From an uncultured Bacteroidota bacterium (GTDB taxonomy: Bacteria > Bacteroidota > Bacteroidia > Chitinophagales > Chitinophagaceae), in contig CAMPKR010000036.1 in NCBI GenBank assembly GCA_946887345.1, positions 1 through 12,337 on the forward strand: 12,337 nucleotides of DNA. The letters run 5' to 3'. The notes below the pieces were generated by a model. It saw only the letters and a list, made by a program, of their open reading frames with translations. It was not told where the DNA came from and did not search any database. The position numbers and the translations under genes were made by a program. Positions 1 through 7,509 of this stretch are shown here, piece after piece. How positions within the stretch are numbered: the stretch's first letter is position 1; each line of letters starts with the position of its first letter.

Positions 1-181
1 AGTTTTTCCTGTATTTTTTCATTTTAGGATTAAGGTAGTCGGGCTTCATGTGCTTGTAATACTTACGGTGCTTGTAACCGGAATAAGTGCCGTGGCCGGG
101 CCTTACGTTGGGCGTGCCACAAGAAGCAATAAGAAATGCTATAAACGAAAGTGTAAGCAGTAAAGGCAATTTCTTTCTCAT
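1..181 (-). CDS. small lipoprotein, C-terminus cut off by window edge
   Basis: The reading frame starts at an ATG read from 181 and stays open to the window edge (60 codons visible). It begins MRKK followed by a hydrophobic stretch (residues 5-19) and a lipobox I-A-S-C with Cys21, so it should be exported and lipid-anchored. The visible mature part is short, basic and rich in Tyr, Lys and His, with repeated K-Y/Y-K pairs and a 'MKPDYLNPKMKKY' type tail. I do not recognise a family with a known function; small basic lipoproteins of this kind are common in Bacteroidota. It lies 86 bases downstream of feoB on the same strand, but a good promoter-like sequence in that gap suggests its own transcription. 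The lipoprotein call is fairly safe; function is unknown. Confidence 0.65.
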   Translation of the reverse strand, partial: MRKKLPLLLTLSFIAFLIASCGTPNVRPGHGTYSGYKHRKYYKHMKPDYLNPKMKKYRKN

Positions 182-221
182 CGGAGATTTTTTTACAGGG
201 CCGGGGCCACTATTAAGCCAA

Positions 222-252
222 TAAAGATAGGGCAAAACGTCAAAAAGTCAAA
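222..252 (-). promoter_or_regulatory. Bacteroidota-type promoter for the small lipoprotein gene
   Basis: On the minus strand, TTTG (249-252) is followed by 19 bases and then TATCTTTA (222-229). This fits the Bacteroidota sigma-factor pattern TTTG-N19-TAnnTTTG except for the last base. It would start transcription about 35-40 bases before the ATG at 181. This is pattern matching only; no transcription data are available. Confidence 0.45.
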
Positions 253-267
253 TATGGCGGAGCTGCG

Positions 268-2379
268 TCAACTGAATAGCTGAAAGACTGCAAAGGCACT
301 GAGATAAGCCAGGGCCGACATGTAGAGGAACTGGACCAGGGGGATCTTCCAGCTGGAGGTCTCGCGCTTAACGATGGCAAGGGTACTCATACACTGCATG
401 GCAAATACATAAAATATGAGCAGGGATAGGCCTGAGGCCAAGGTGTAAACAGGACGGCCATCGGGGTGGCGCGCTATGCGCATTTTATCTTTAATGTATA
501 TGGCATCGCTGTCGTCGCCTACACTGTAAAGGGTGGCCATGGTGCCAACGAATACCTCGCGGGCAGCAAAGGAAGTAATGAGGGCGATGCCGATCTTCCA
601 GTCGTAGCCGAGAGGGCGGATTGCGGGCTCGATAGCGTGGCCCATGATGCCCGCAAAGGAATGTTCCAGTTTTTCAGCGGCTTCGGCATTATTAATATTC
701 TTGTCGGCAGGGTATTGATCCCGGAGCACTGAGTATTTCTGCTCAATGGCATTCATCCTTGCAGGTGGCCCAAAACTAGCTAATGCCCATAGCAGGACAG
801 AAATGATCATGATGACCTTACCTGCATCAATTACAAAGACCTTTGCCTTTTCGATCATGGTGATGCCTACATTCTTCCAGCGCGGCCCGCGGTAAACGGG
901 CAGTTCCATAAGGAAGAAGGTCCGGTCTTTTGCTTTTACTATTGCATTAAGCACCTTGGCTACCAGCAAAGCGGTAAAGAAGCCAAGCAGGTAGAGGCCC
1001 ATAAGTACGAGGCCTTGCAGGTTAAAAATTCCGCCTACCGACTTGTCGGGTATGACAAGTCCGATGAGTATAGTGTATACCGGGAGACGCGCCGAACAAC
1101 TCATTAGCGGGGTGACCATGATAGTAATGAGCCGCTCCTTCCTGTTCTGTATAGTGCGCGCAGACATGATGGCAGGTACAGCACAGGCCATGCCGCTAAT
1201 GAGCGGCATAACGGAACGACCATTAAGGCCTGCACTGCGCATTAATCTATCAGTAAGAAAACTAATACGCGCCATGTAACCGCTGTCTTCCAAAATGGTT
1301 ATGAAGCCAAAGAGGATCATTATCTGCGGGATGAAAATGGCGATGCCGCCGATACCGGCGAGTATACCATTTATTAAAAGATCTTTGAAGAAATTATCGG
1401 GCATGACATTTCCCAGCCAGTAGCCCGTGGTGGCGAAACCATGTTCCACCCAGTTCATAGGATACTCGGCCAGCCAGAAGATGCTCTGGAATAAAAGGAA
1501 AAGCACTATCAGCAGAATAGCATTCCCCCAAAGCGGATGCAGCAATACCCTGTCGATGCGATCGCTGGCTATCGTTTTCTTAAGAGGATTTTCCGTTACC
1601 ACGCAGTGCTGCATGATGGTGTCGATACGCCTGTAGCGCTGCATTACTTCTTCGGCCTGTACTGTGGCCTTATGGAAATTTACTTCGCCTAACAAAGCTG
1701 CAATGCGTATGCGCTGCGCGGCATTGAGGTAGTGAAGTTCGCTATAGTTACAGGCTACCTGGAGGGCGGCATAGTTACTATCCTGCCCGCAAATAATTTT
1801 TATTTCGGAGAGCCACGGGCCCGTGAGTGCCGCTGTATCTATAAAATCTGCGTGAGGGGTGGGCCTGGATTGATGGACACCCGCTATTGCTTTTCTTAGT
1901 TGTGTGATCCCTTTATTTTTCCGGGGATTGATAGGCACTATTGGCACACCCATCATGCGTTGCAGTTCGTCAATATCTATGGTGATGCCGTGCTTTTTGG
2001 CAATATCCATCATGCTCAGCGCGATGACCACGGGTATCTTCAGATCCATAATCTGCGAGCAGAAGAGAAGATTGCGTTTCAGGTTAGATGCGTCCGCTAT
2101 TACAACCAGCAGATCGGGCTTATCTGCATTATTGCTATTCAGTAACACCTCGTAGGTAACATATTCGTCAGCCCCCTTCGGGTATATGCTATATGTGCCC
2201 GGAAGGTCGAGAATTGTGGCGGTGAGATCTTCGCTTATTTTGGATATGCCTGTTTTCTTATCTACAGTGACGCCGGGAAAATTACCCACCTTTTGGTTCA
2301 GTCCGGTGAGGGAGTTGAAAAGGGAGCTTTTTCCACTATTGGGGTTACCGACTAAAGCAATAGTATATGGGCGCTTCAT
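268..2379 (-). CDS. feoB: ferrous iron transport protein B (FeoB)
   Basis: Inner-membrane Fe(II) transporter with an N-terminal G-protein domain. Numbering from the chosen Met gives 703 residues, normal for a FeoB without extra domains. The G domain shows G1 GNPNSGKS (11-18), Thr38 in GVTVD as G2, and DLPG (58-61) as G3. The G4 position reads SMMD (122-125) instead of NxxD, and G5 reads INP where (S/T)SA is usual. A helical linker follows, then the membrane domain from about residue 285. It carries the first Gate motif (SGMACAVPAIMSART, Cys399), the second Gate region (SFAAREVFVGTMATLY, about 603-618) and a late MQC Cys663. An ATG eight codons earlier (2403) is possible, but the shorter start places Met seven residues before the G1 loop. 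It also leaves a TATTTTTG promoter element outside the gene. No feoA or feoC lies beside it. Confidence 0.95.
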   Translation of the reverse strand: MKRPYTIALVGNPNSGKSSLFNSLTGLNQKVGNFPGVTVDKKTGISKISEDLTATILDLPGTYSIYPKGADEYVTYEVLLNSNNADKPDLLVVIADASNLKRNLLFCSQIMDLKIPVVIALSMMDIAKKHGITIDIDELQRMMGVPIVPINPRKNKGITQLRKAIAGVHQSRPTPHADFIDTAALTGPWLSEIKIICGQDSNYAALQVACNYSELHYLNAAQRIRIAALLGEVNFHKATVQAEEVMQRYRRIDTIMQHCVVTENPLKKTIASDRIDRVLLHPLWGNAILLIVLFLLFQSIFWLAEYPMNWVEHGFATTGYWLGNVMPDNFFKDLLINGILAGIGGIAIFIPQIMILFGFITILEDSGYMARISFLTDRLMRSAGLNGRSVMPLISGMACAVPAIMSARTIQNRKERLITIMVTPLMSCSARLPVYTILIGLVIPDKSVGGIFNLQGLVLMGLYLLGFFTALLVAKVLNAIVKAKDRTFFLMELPVYRGPRWKNVGITMIEKAKVFVIDAGKVIMIISVLLWALASFGPPARMNAIEQKYSVLRDQYPADKNINNAEAAEKLEHSFAGIMGHAIEPAIRPLGYDWKIGIALITSFAAREVFVGTMATLYSVGDDSDAIYIKDKMRIARHPDGRPVYTLASGLSLLIFYVFAMQCMSTLAIVKRETSSWKIPLVQFLYMSALAYLSAFAVFQLFS

Positions 2380-2390
2380 GAAAACTGGCG

Positions 2391-2398
2391 CAAAAATA
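2391..2398 (-). promoter_or_regulatory. probable -7 promoter element of feoB
   Basis: The minus strand reads TATTTTTG followed by CGCCA, a perfect TAnnTTTG element ending 11 bases before the ATG at 2379. The matching TTTG -33 element is not evident. If used, it gives a very short leader and excludes the upstream ATG at 2403. The same TTTGCGCCA string occurs just before hutH. Confidence 0.35.
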
Positions 2399-2403
2399 AC
2401 CAT

Positions 2404-2697
2404 TTAAAGAGCCGAAGCCCAGATAAAGTGCTAATGGAAACTGAATTTTTCCCGAATATGAAAGTTCAGGCAGCTGGTAAGTGGCACTTTCTTTACTATC
2501 TACCGAAAAGAAAAATGTTTCTCCAAACCCTGCATCGTCAAAGTGATCCCTGTGCAATTCTAAAGATATGAGAATGAGCTAAACTGCAGAGAATGTGGTC
2601 AGAATATTGTTCAATTTGCTATCTTCGGGTGGATAACCCTGTGCGCAGGCAGGTGCTGGCTCCTATAGCCGAAAGGATAGAGAAAGTTATTATTCCA
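2404..2697. other. divergent intergenic region between feoB and the TsdA-like cytochrome gene
   Basis: No convincing gene lies here. An open minus-strand frame (2345-2557) runs into feoB and resembles nothing recognisable. Possible signals on the plus strand are a TATCTTCG -7-like element (2620-2627) without a clear TTTG partner, and TGGCAC with TTAC at sigma-54 spacing (2482-2496), which misses the important -13 G. The seven-base arms AAAGTGC (2425-2431) and GCACTTT (2484-2490) form a wide inverted repeat of doubtful meaning. I see no clear Fur-type operator in front of feoB. A plus-strand frame extends the cytochrome upstream to 2593, but that part has no signal peptide and is judged untranslated leader. 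Confidence 0.4.
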
Positions 2698-3690
2698 ATG
2701 AAATTGATTACACGCATCACACTTATTGCTTCTTGTCTTCTGATTGTTATATACTCCTGCTCAACTGACAGTAAAACAGCAGTAGCCGAAACTACGACCA
2801 ACGATACGATTTTTACGCCTCCTGATACAAACCTGATTCCTCATGACGAGTTTGGCGATATGGTGCGTTATGGCCGGGATCTGATAGTGAATACGGCCCA
2901 CTATATAGGCCCGGAAGGCACGAAGGGCAAATACCTGGGCAACAAAATGAACTGCACCAATTGCCATATGGATGCAGGCACCCGGCCTTATGGGCTTAAC
3001 TACTTCAGCACACATGCACGTTATCCCCAATACAGGGCGAGGGAAAATGACATACTTACCCTGGAACAGAGGATCAATAATTGCGTAGAACGTCCGCACA
3101 ATGGGAAAGCCCTTCCACTGGATAGCAAAGAAATAAGAGCAATGGCCACCTACATGCGCTGGGTGGGCCAGAACGTACCAGTGGGACGCAGGGTGAAGGG
3201 TGACGACGGAGTGGAACTGAAATATCCGGAACGCGCCGCAGATCCTGAAAAAGGAAAACTTGTATATGAACAGCACTGCATGGTTTGCCATGGTAATGAC
3301 GGACAGGGCCAGATGGACCCTTTCAACAAAACCTACGTATATCCGCCACTGTGGGGCATGGATAGCTACGAAGCGGGCAGCAGCATGCATAGGGTGCTGA
3401 AGATGGCGAGATTTGTAAAGGCTAATATGCCTAACCTGAAATCGAGCTGGCAGAAGCCGTTTCTTACTGACATAGAAGCAATAGATGTAGCGGCCTTCGT
3501 GAATGACGACCGCATACACAAGCGCCCGGTAAAGCAGGGAAAAGAGGGCTATCCTAACATAAAGAACAAGCCGCTGGATTACGACCATGGCCCTTATGCA
3601 GATCCATTTACAGAGGAGCAGCATAAGTTTGGTCCTTATCAGTCCATCATTGACTATCATAAGCAGCATGGGTTACCGGTTTTTTTTTGA
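2698..3690 (+). CDS. tsdA: TsdA-like diheme c-type cytochrome lipoprotein (thiosulfate dehydrogenase / tetrathionate reductase family)
   Basis: A 330-residue exported diheme cytochrome. The start at 2698 is chosen because it begins a clean signal sequence (MKLITRIT and a hydrophobic run) ending in a lipobox, V-I-Y-S-Cys21; the frame's 35 upstream codons lack this. Heme sites are CTNCH (86-90) and CMVCH (194-198). The family pattern is strong: RINNC with Cys129, matching the Cys that ligates heme 1 in TsdA; the linker PLDSKEIRAMATYM; GNDGQGQ after heme 2; FVKANMP, with Lys241 and Met244 as candidate heme 2 ligands; and the C-terminal GPYADPFTEEQHKFGPYQ. TsdA enzymes interconvert thiosulfate and tetrathionate in the periplasm. 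Characterised TsdAs are soluble or paired with TsdB; lipid anchoring here is inferred from the lipobox. No tsdB or sox gene is adjacent. Family is confident; the direction and exact substrate are not. Confidence 0.83.
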   Translation: MKLITRITLIASCLLIVIYSCSTDSKTAVAETTTNDTIFTPPDTNLIPHDEFGDMVRYGRDLIVNTAHYIGPEGTKGKYLGNKMNCTNCHMDAGTRPYGLNYFSTHARYPQYRARENDILTLEQRINNCVERPHNGKALPLDSKEIRAMATYMRWVGQNVPVGRRVKGDDGVELKYPERAADPEKGKLVYEQHCMVCHGNDGQGQMDPFNKTYVYPPLWGMDSYEAGSSMHRVLKMARFVKANMPNLKSSWQKPFLTDIEAIDVAAFVNDDRIHKRPVKQGKEGYPNIKNKPLDYDHGPYADPFTEEQHKFGPYQSIIDYHKQHGLPVFF

Positions 3691-3712
3691 CTGAGAGTTA
3701 AACCCGTTATGC

Positions 3713-3726
3713 TTGTTATATAACAA
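3713..3726. promoter_or_regulatory. perfect 14-base palindrome, possible Crp/Fnr-type operator
   Basis: TTGTTATATAACAA is identical on both strands. It sits 22 bases after the tsdA stop and 46 bases before the patatin ATG. Its TTG-N8-CAA geometry equals that of FNR-type boxes (TTGAT-N4-ATCAA), with one mismatch per half-site. It has no loop and no T-tract, so it is unlikely to be a terminator. The assignment as an operator is inference. Confidence 0.35.
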
Positions 3727-3772
3727 TCCTTTGACATAAAGGTTTGGAATAATAATTGTAGCTTTCTAAGTG

Positions 3773-6013
3773 ATGACGAAGGAGGCTATCAGGCATAGGG
3801 CAAACAATCTTTATTATTTCCTGCCGGTGCAGCTGGTCATCCTTCATTTTAGACGCTACCAGCTCCTGCTGGCATTCTGGCTGATATTGGTATTGACCCT
3901 GACTGGGAACTTTGCCTCCACATTCGGTGCTTCCACACTTTTTCTCGCTCCTGAATATCTTGGTGACATCAGCTTTATGAGTATGCTGCTGCTGGGAGGT
4001 GGCGTGGGCCTCTTCATTATGGCCTGGCATATTACCACTTTTATTATCAACGCTCACAGGATGCCCTATATGGGAGCTGCCCGGCAAACCTTCCTGGTGT
4101 ATTGTATCAACAATTCTATAATTCCGCTGGCCTTCCTGGTGTTCTATTCTATAATGAGCATTCATTTCCAGTATTACAGGGAGCATTCTTCCATAGCAGA
4201 TATATTGTTACTACAGCTTGGGTTCTACATCGGTTTCTTCCTGGTCATACTGATGTCGTTCATGTACTTCTTCCGGGTAGGTAGAGACTTGCTGAAGGTG
4301 GTGCTATCGAGAATCACCGACCCATCGCGTATCAGGCATATCATTCCTTATGATGCACTGGATTATGAGATAGACATCATCAGGGCTGACACCTATATAT
4401 CTGAAACGATGAAGCTCTCGCACTGCCATGAGTTGGAACCTTACCATCCCAGGCTGCTAAACACAGTTCTGAGGAAACACCACCGAAATGCGATAACTGC
4501 GACTATCTTCTCCTTCCTGTTGTTGATATTGCTCGGCATCTTTATGGACCAGCCGGTATTGCGTATACCCGCTGGAAGCAGCTTTCTGATCCTGTTCAGC
4601 CTGATGATGGGAATAGTGGGCGCGGTGAAACATTTCCTGCGCAGCTGGGAAGTATTGGGATGGGTGATCATTGGACTGGTAGCATCGTGGCTGATCTCTA
4701 CACGCATTATAGATCTGCGAAGCATTGCTTACGGCATGGACTATAAAACCAGCGAGAATATAGAGCCAAAATACAATTACCACACACTGAAAGAACTGTT
4801 CAACCCTGAAAGTTATGAGGCCGATAAAAAATCGGAGTTGCAGCACCTGGCCAACTGGAAGGGAAAAACGGGTGACACCGCAGGAAAACCACCACTGGTG
4901 ATCATCTGCATTAGCGGTGGAGGATCAAGAGCGGCATACTGGACATTCCACAGCCTGCAATACCTGGACAGTGCAACAAAGGGGAAGTTGTTTTCCAATA
5001 CAGTGTTCATTACGGGGGCTTCGGGCGGCATGATAGGCGGAGCTTACTGGCGCAGCATACACGATGCACACCGGGATAGCATTATCAAAAACCCCTACGA
5101 CCCGGTTTATACTGAAAACGTAGGTAAGGATTTGCTCAACGCGATCATCTTTTCCTTCGCCAGTGTAGATGTGGTAAGCCCCTTTAATAAGATATCCTTA
5201 GCCGGCTACTCTTATACCAAAGACCGCGGCTATGCCATGGAGCAGGAAATGATCAGGAATACCGAAGGGCTTCTTGACAAAAAAATAGGCGACTATAAAA
5301 CCAAGGAATTCAGTGGCAACATCCCGGAAATGGTGATCAACGGCACAATCATTAACGATGGCCGCAAGCTGATGATGTCGGCACAACCTATCAGCTATCT
5401 AACCCGTCCGGAATATAGCCTGGCCGATACTGCGCCTCCTATTGATGCTGTAGACTTTGCCACATTCTTCGCCAAACAAAATCCATACAACCTGCGTATC
5501 ACGTCTGCTCTTCGTATGAACGCAACTTTTCCTTTTATCCTTCCTGTTGTAAAGCTGCCCTCTCAGCCAAGGATGAACGTAATGGATGCGGGCCTCCGCG
5601 ACAACTTCGGGGTAGAGCTTGCCACACGCTACCTGTATGTATTCCGCGACTGGATAAACGCCAATACAGGGAAAGTGATCTTTGTGCAGATACGCGACAC
5701 GCGCGAGAATGCCACTCAAAGAAAGACCAGCCAATCTGCCTCACTGGGCAAGATGTTATTCGACCCGGTTTTTGCTATACAAGAGAAATGGCAGGCTTTC
5801 CAGTCTTACAATCACGGACACGTAAAAGACATGATACCTGCATTCATGGACAATATCCATTTCATTACGCTGGAGTATCATCCGCAAACGGAAGACGAAA
5901 GCGCGGTGCTGAATTTCCACCTTACTAATAAGGAACGCAAAGACCTCCGCCAGTCGATCTACTTTCCGGAAAACCAGGCAGCGGCGGATTCGCTGGTGCA
6001 GCTGTTGAAGTAA
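3773..6013 (+). CDS. membrane-anchored patatin-like phospholipase
   Basis: A 746-residue protein with two halves; residue numbers count from the GTG at 3770, one codon before the chosen ATG. Residues about 31-311 contain roughly seven hydrophobic segments (near 31-58, 68-95, 108-132, 141-168, 241-260, 268-288 and 293-311), with a soluble loop of about 70 residues after the fourth. Residues about 374-660 form a patatin-type serine lipase domain. The glycine-rich oxyanion loop is GGGSR (383-387), the nucleophile elbow is GASGG with Ser418, and the catalytic Asp is in DAGLRDNFG (Asp606), where DGG or DGA is more usual. A conserved ATFPF stretch (585-589) precedes it. It should hydrolyse lipid acyl esters at the inner membrane; substrate is unknown. 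GTG at 3770 directly precedes ATG at 3773, and I prefer the ATG. It ends 3 bases from the convergent hutH stop. The domain call is confident, the role of the membrane half is not. Confidence 0.85.
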   Translation: MTKEAIRHRANNLYYFLPVQLVILHFRRYQLLLAFWLILVLTLTGNFASTFGASTLFLAPEYLGDISFMSMLLLGGGVGLFIMAWHITTFIINAHRMPYMGAARQTFLVYCINNSIIPLAFLVFYSIMSIHFQYYREHSSIADILLLQLGFYIGFFLVILMSFMYFFRVGRDLLKVVLSRITDPSRIRHIIPYDALDYEIDIIRADTYISETMKLSHCHELEPYHPRLLNTVLRKHHRNAITATIFSFLLLILLGIFMDQPVLRIPAGSSFLILFSLMMGIVGAVKHFLRSWEVLGWVIIGLVASWLISTRIIDLRSIAYGMDYKTSENIEPKYNYHTLKELFNPESYEADKKSELQHLANWKGKTGDTAGKPPLVIICISGGGSRAAYWTFHSLQYLDSATKGKLFSNTVFITGASGGMIGGAYWRSIHDAHRDSIIKNPYDPVYTENVGKDLLNAIIFSFASVDVVSPFNKISLAGYSYTKDRGYAMEQEMIRNTEGLLDKKIGDYKTKEFSGNIPEMVINGTIINDGRKLMMSAQPISYLTRPEYSLADTAPPIDAVDFATFFAKQNPYNLRITSALRMNATFPFILPVVKLPSQPRMNVMDAGLRDNFGVELATRYLYVFRDWINANTGKVIFVQIRDTRENATQRKTSQSASLGKMLFDPVFAIQEKWQAFQSYNHGHVKDMIPAFMDNIHFITLEYHPQTEDESAVLNFHLTNKERKDLRQSIYFPENQAAADSLVQLLK

Positions 6014-6016
6014 TCT

Positions 6017-7489
6017 CTAGGAAATCCCCCGGGGATATTGATTCAGTAACTGCTCTGTAGCCACGAGATCGTTGTGTAGTATGCGATCCCTATCCATAAA
6101 CGGGATCTTGTTTCTAAGAGTTGCATATACCCCTTCCAGTACCGGCGATGTTTTATGCGGCCTGCGGAAATCAATAGCCTGGGCAGCGGTAAGCAGTTCT
6201 ATTGCCAGCACTCTTTGCACGTTTTGCATCACACGACGGAGTTTGGTAGCTGCGTTGGCACCCATGCTTACGTGATCTTCCTGCCCGTTGCTGCTTATTA
6301 TACTGTCTACAGAAGCAGGTGTGCAGAGCTGTTTGTTCTGACTTACGATTGCTGCGGCGGTGTACTGCGCAATCATGAAGCCACTGTTTAAACCCGCTCC
6401 CGGCGCAAGGAAGGGAGGCAGATCGCGCTGACCGCTTACCAGCAAATAGGTACGGCGTTCTGAAATATTGGCCAACTCAGCCATAGCTATAGCAAGGAAA
6501 TCGAGATGCAAAGCAAGTGGCTGGCCGTGGAAATTGCCGCCGCTCATGATAGCGTCCTCGTCGTGAAAGACTATGGGATTGTCTGTCACAGAGTTGATCT
6601 CTGTTTCCACAACTCTTGTAACTGTATCTACTACGTCCTTTGTAGCGCCATGCACCTGGGGCACACAGCGGAACGAGTACGGGTCCTGCACCTGTTCTTT
6701 ATGCAGCTTTTGAATTTCGCTATCCTGCAGCAACTGCAACATTCTTGCAGCCGTATCTATTTGCCCCTTATGAGGCCGAACGCGATGTATGGGATGCTTG
6801 TATGGTTCATCTTTGGCCATAAAAGCGTCTGCACTAAGGGCAGCGACTACATCGGCCCAAATCAATAATCTCTTCGCTTCTATCAGCGACCAGGTAGCAT
6901 AGCTGCTCATGAACTGGGTACCATTCAGCAGAGCCAGGCCCTCTTTCGCAGCCAGGGGCAAGGGTGAAAAACCAGCCTCTTTTAAAGCTTCCGCGGCAAA
7001 TCTCTTCTCACCCTTATACCAAACATGACCTTTTCCAAACAGCGGAAGACTTAAGTGAGCGAGAGGGGCAAGATCTCCTGAGGCACCGAGAGAACCAAGT
7101 TCGAAAACTACGGGACTAAGCCCCTTGTTATAAAAATCGGCAAGGCGTTGTACTATTTCATTGCGCACGCCGCTATAGCCCTGGCTGAGGCCATGCACTT
7201 TAAGCAAAAGCATCCAGCGAACAATTTCCTGGGGCACCTCATCGCCCATACCACAGGCATGGGAACAGACAAGATTCTCCTGCAACTGGGCCAATTCATC
7301 AGGCTCGATCTTCACATTGCAAAGCGAACCGAAACCGGTGTTGATGCCATAGTACGTATTGCCGCTCTTGAGAATTTCATCGAGGTAGGCACGATTGACA
7401 GAAATGCGATTTTCAGCTTCCTTACTTATTTCTATACTGCTGGTCCAGTCTTTAAGTATGTTAATGGATAAATGCTCCGGTAATTGCAT
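6017..7489 (-). CDS. hutH: histidine ammonia-lyase
   Basis: Cytoplasmic enzyme converting L-histidine to urocanate plus ammonia, the first step of histidine use. It has 490 residues, slightly shorter than the usual 500-510. The MIO cofactor forms from Ala136-Ser137-Gly138 in GSLGASGDLAPLAHLSL. Other active-site positions known from Pseudomonas HAL are recognisable: the YYGINTGFG loop (47-54), His77 in SHACG, Asn189, the QDPYSFRC stretch (Gln268, Tyr271, Arg274), Phe320 and Glu404 in NGQEDHVSMG. QEDHVSMG and PQVHGA favour histidine over tyrosine or phenylalanine as substrate. No hutU, hutI or hutG is in the window. It lies 20 bases downstream of the thioredoxin-like gene and is probably co-transcribed with it, though a perfect TACATTTG element immediately before its ATG may also start a near-leaderless transcript. 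Confidence 0.92.
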   Translation of the reverse strand: MQLPEHLSINILKDWTSSIEISKEAENRISVNRAYLDEILKSGNTYYGINTGFGSLCNVKIEPDELAQLQENLVCSHACGMGDEVPQEIVRWMLLLKVHGLSQGYSGVRNEIVQRLADFYNKGLSPVVFELGSLGASGDLAPLAHLSLPLFGKGHVWYKGEKRFAAEALKEAGFSPLPLAAKEGLALLNGTQFMSSYATWSLIEAKRLLIWADVVAALSADAFMAKDEPYKHPIHRVRPHKGQIDTAARMLQLLQDSEIQKLHKEQVQDPYSFRCVPQVHGATKDVVDTVTRVVETEINSVTDNPIVFHDEDAIMSGGNFHGQPLALHLDFLAIAMAELANISERRTYLLVSGQRDLPPFLAPGAGLNSGFMIAQYTAAAIVSQNKQLCTPASVDSIISSNGQEDHVSMGANAATKLRRVMQNVQRVLAIELLTAAQAIDFRRPHKTSPVLEGVYATLRNKIPFMDRDRILHNDLVATEQLLNQYPRGIS

Positions 7490-7493
7490 GGCG

Positions 7494-7501
7494 CAAATGT
7501 A
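7494..7501 (-). promoter_or_regulatory. possible -7 promoter element of hutH
   Basis: The minus strand reads TACATTTG then CGCC and the hutH ATG at 7489, a perfect TAnnTTTG match. No TTTG is found about 19 bases further upstream, and the site lies in the 20-base gap after the thioredoxin-like gene. It could allow hutH expression apart from its upstream neighbours with almost no leader. Confidence 0.3.
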
Positions 7502-7509
7502 AATAAGAT

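Noticed and set aside
2482..2496. Second sigma-54-like site upstream of tsdA (TGGCAC with TTAC)
   Set aside because: The essential -13 G is A and the base before TGGCAC is not a pyrimidine, so the match is too weak to call.
2593..2697. N-terminal extension of the TsdA-like frame (35 codons)
   Set aside because: The extension would bury the signal peptide and lipobox inside the protein; the Met at 2698 gives a standard lipoprotein start.
2761..3669. 302-codon open frame on the minus strand opposite the TsdA-like gene
   Set aside because: It is the antisense shadow of a gene with two heme motifs and clear family signatures; its translation is a His/Ile/Val-rich string with no recognisable domain.
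3680..3688. Run of nine Ts at the end of tsdA as a phase-variation tract or terminator
   Set aside because: There is no GC-rich stem before it, and length changes would alter only the last residues after the conserved family end; slippage cannot be excluded but has little expected effect.
6018..6040. CCCCGGGG-centred palindrome at the patatin/hutH convergence as a two-way terminator
   Set aside because: It lies inside the hutH coding end, has essentially no loop and no T-tract on either strand.
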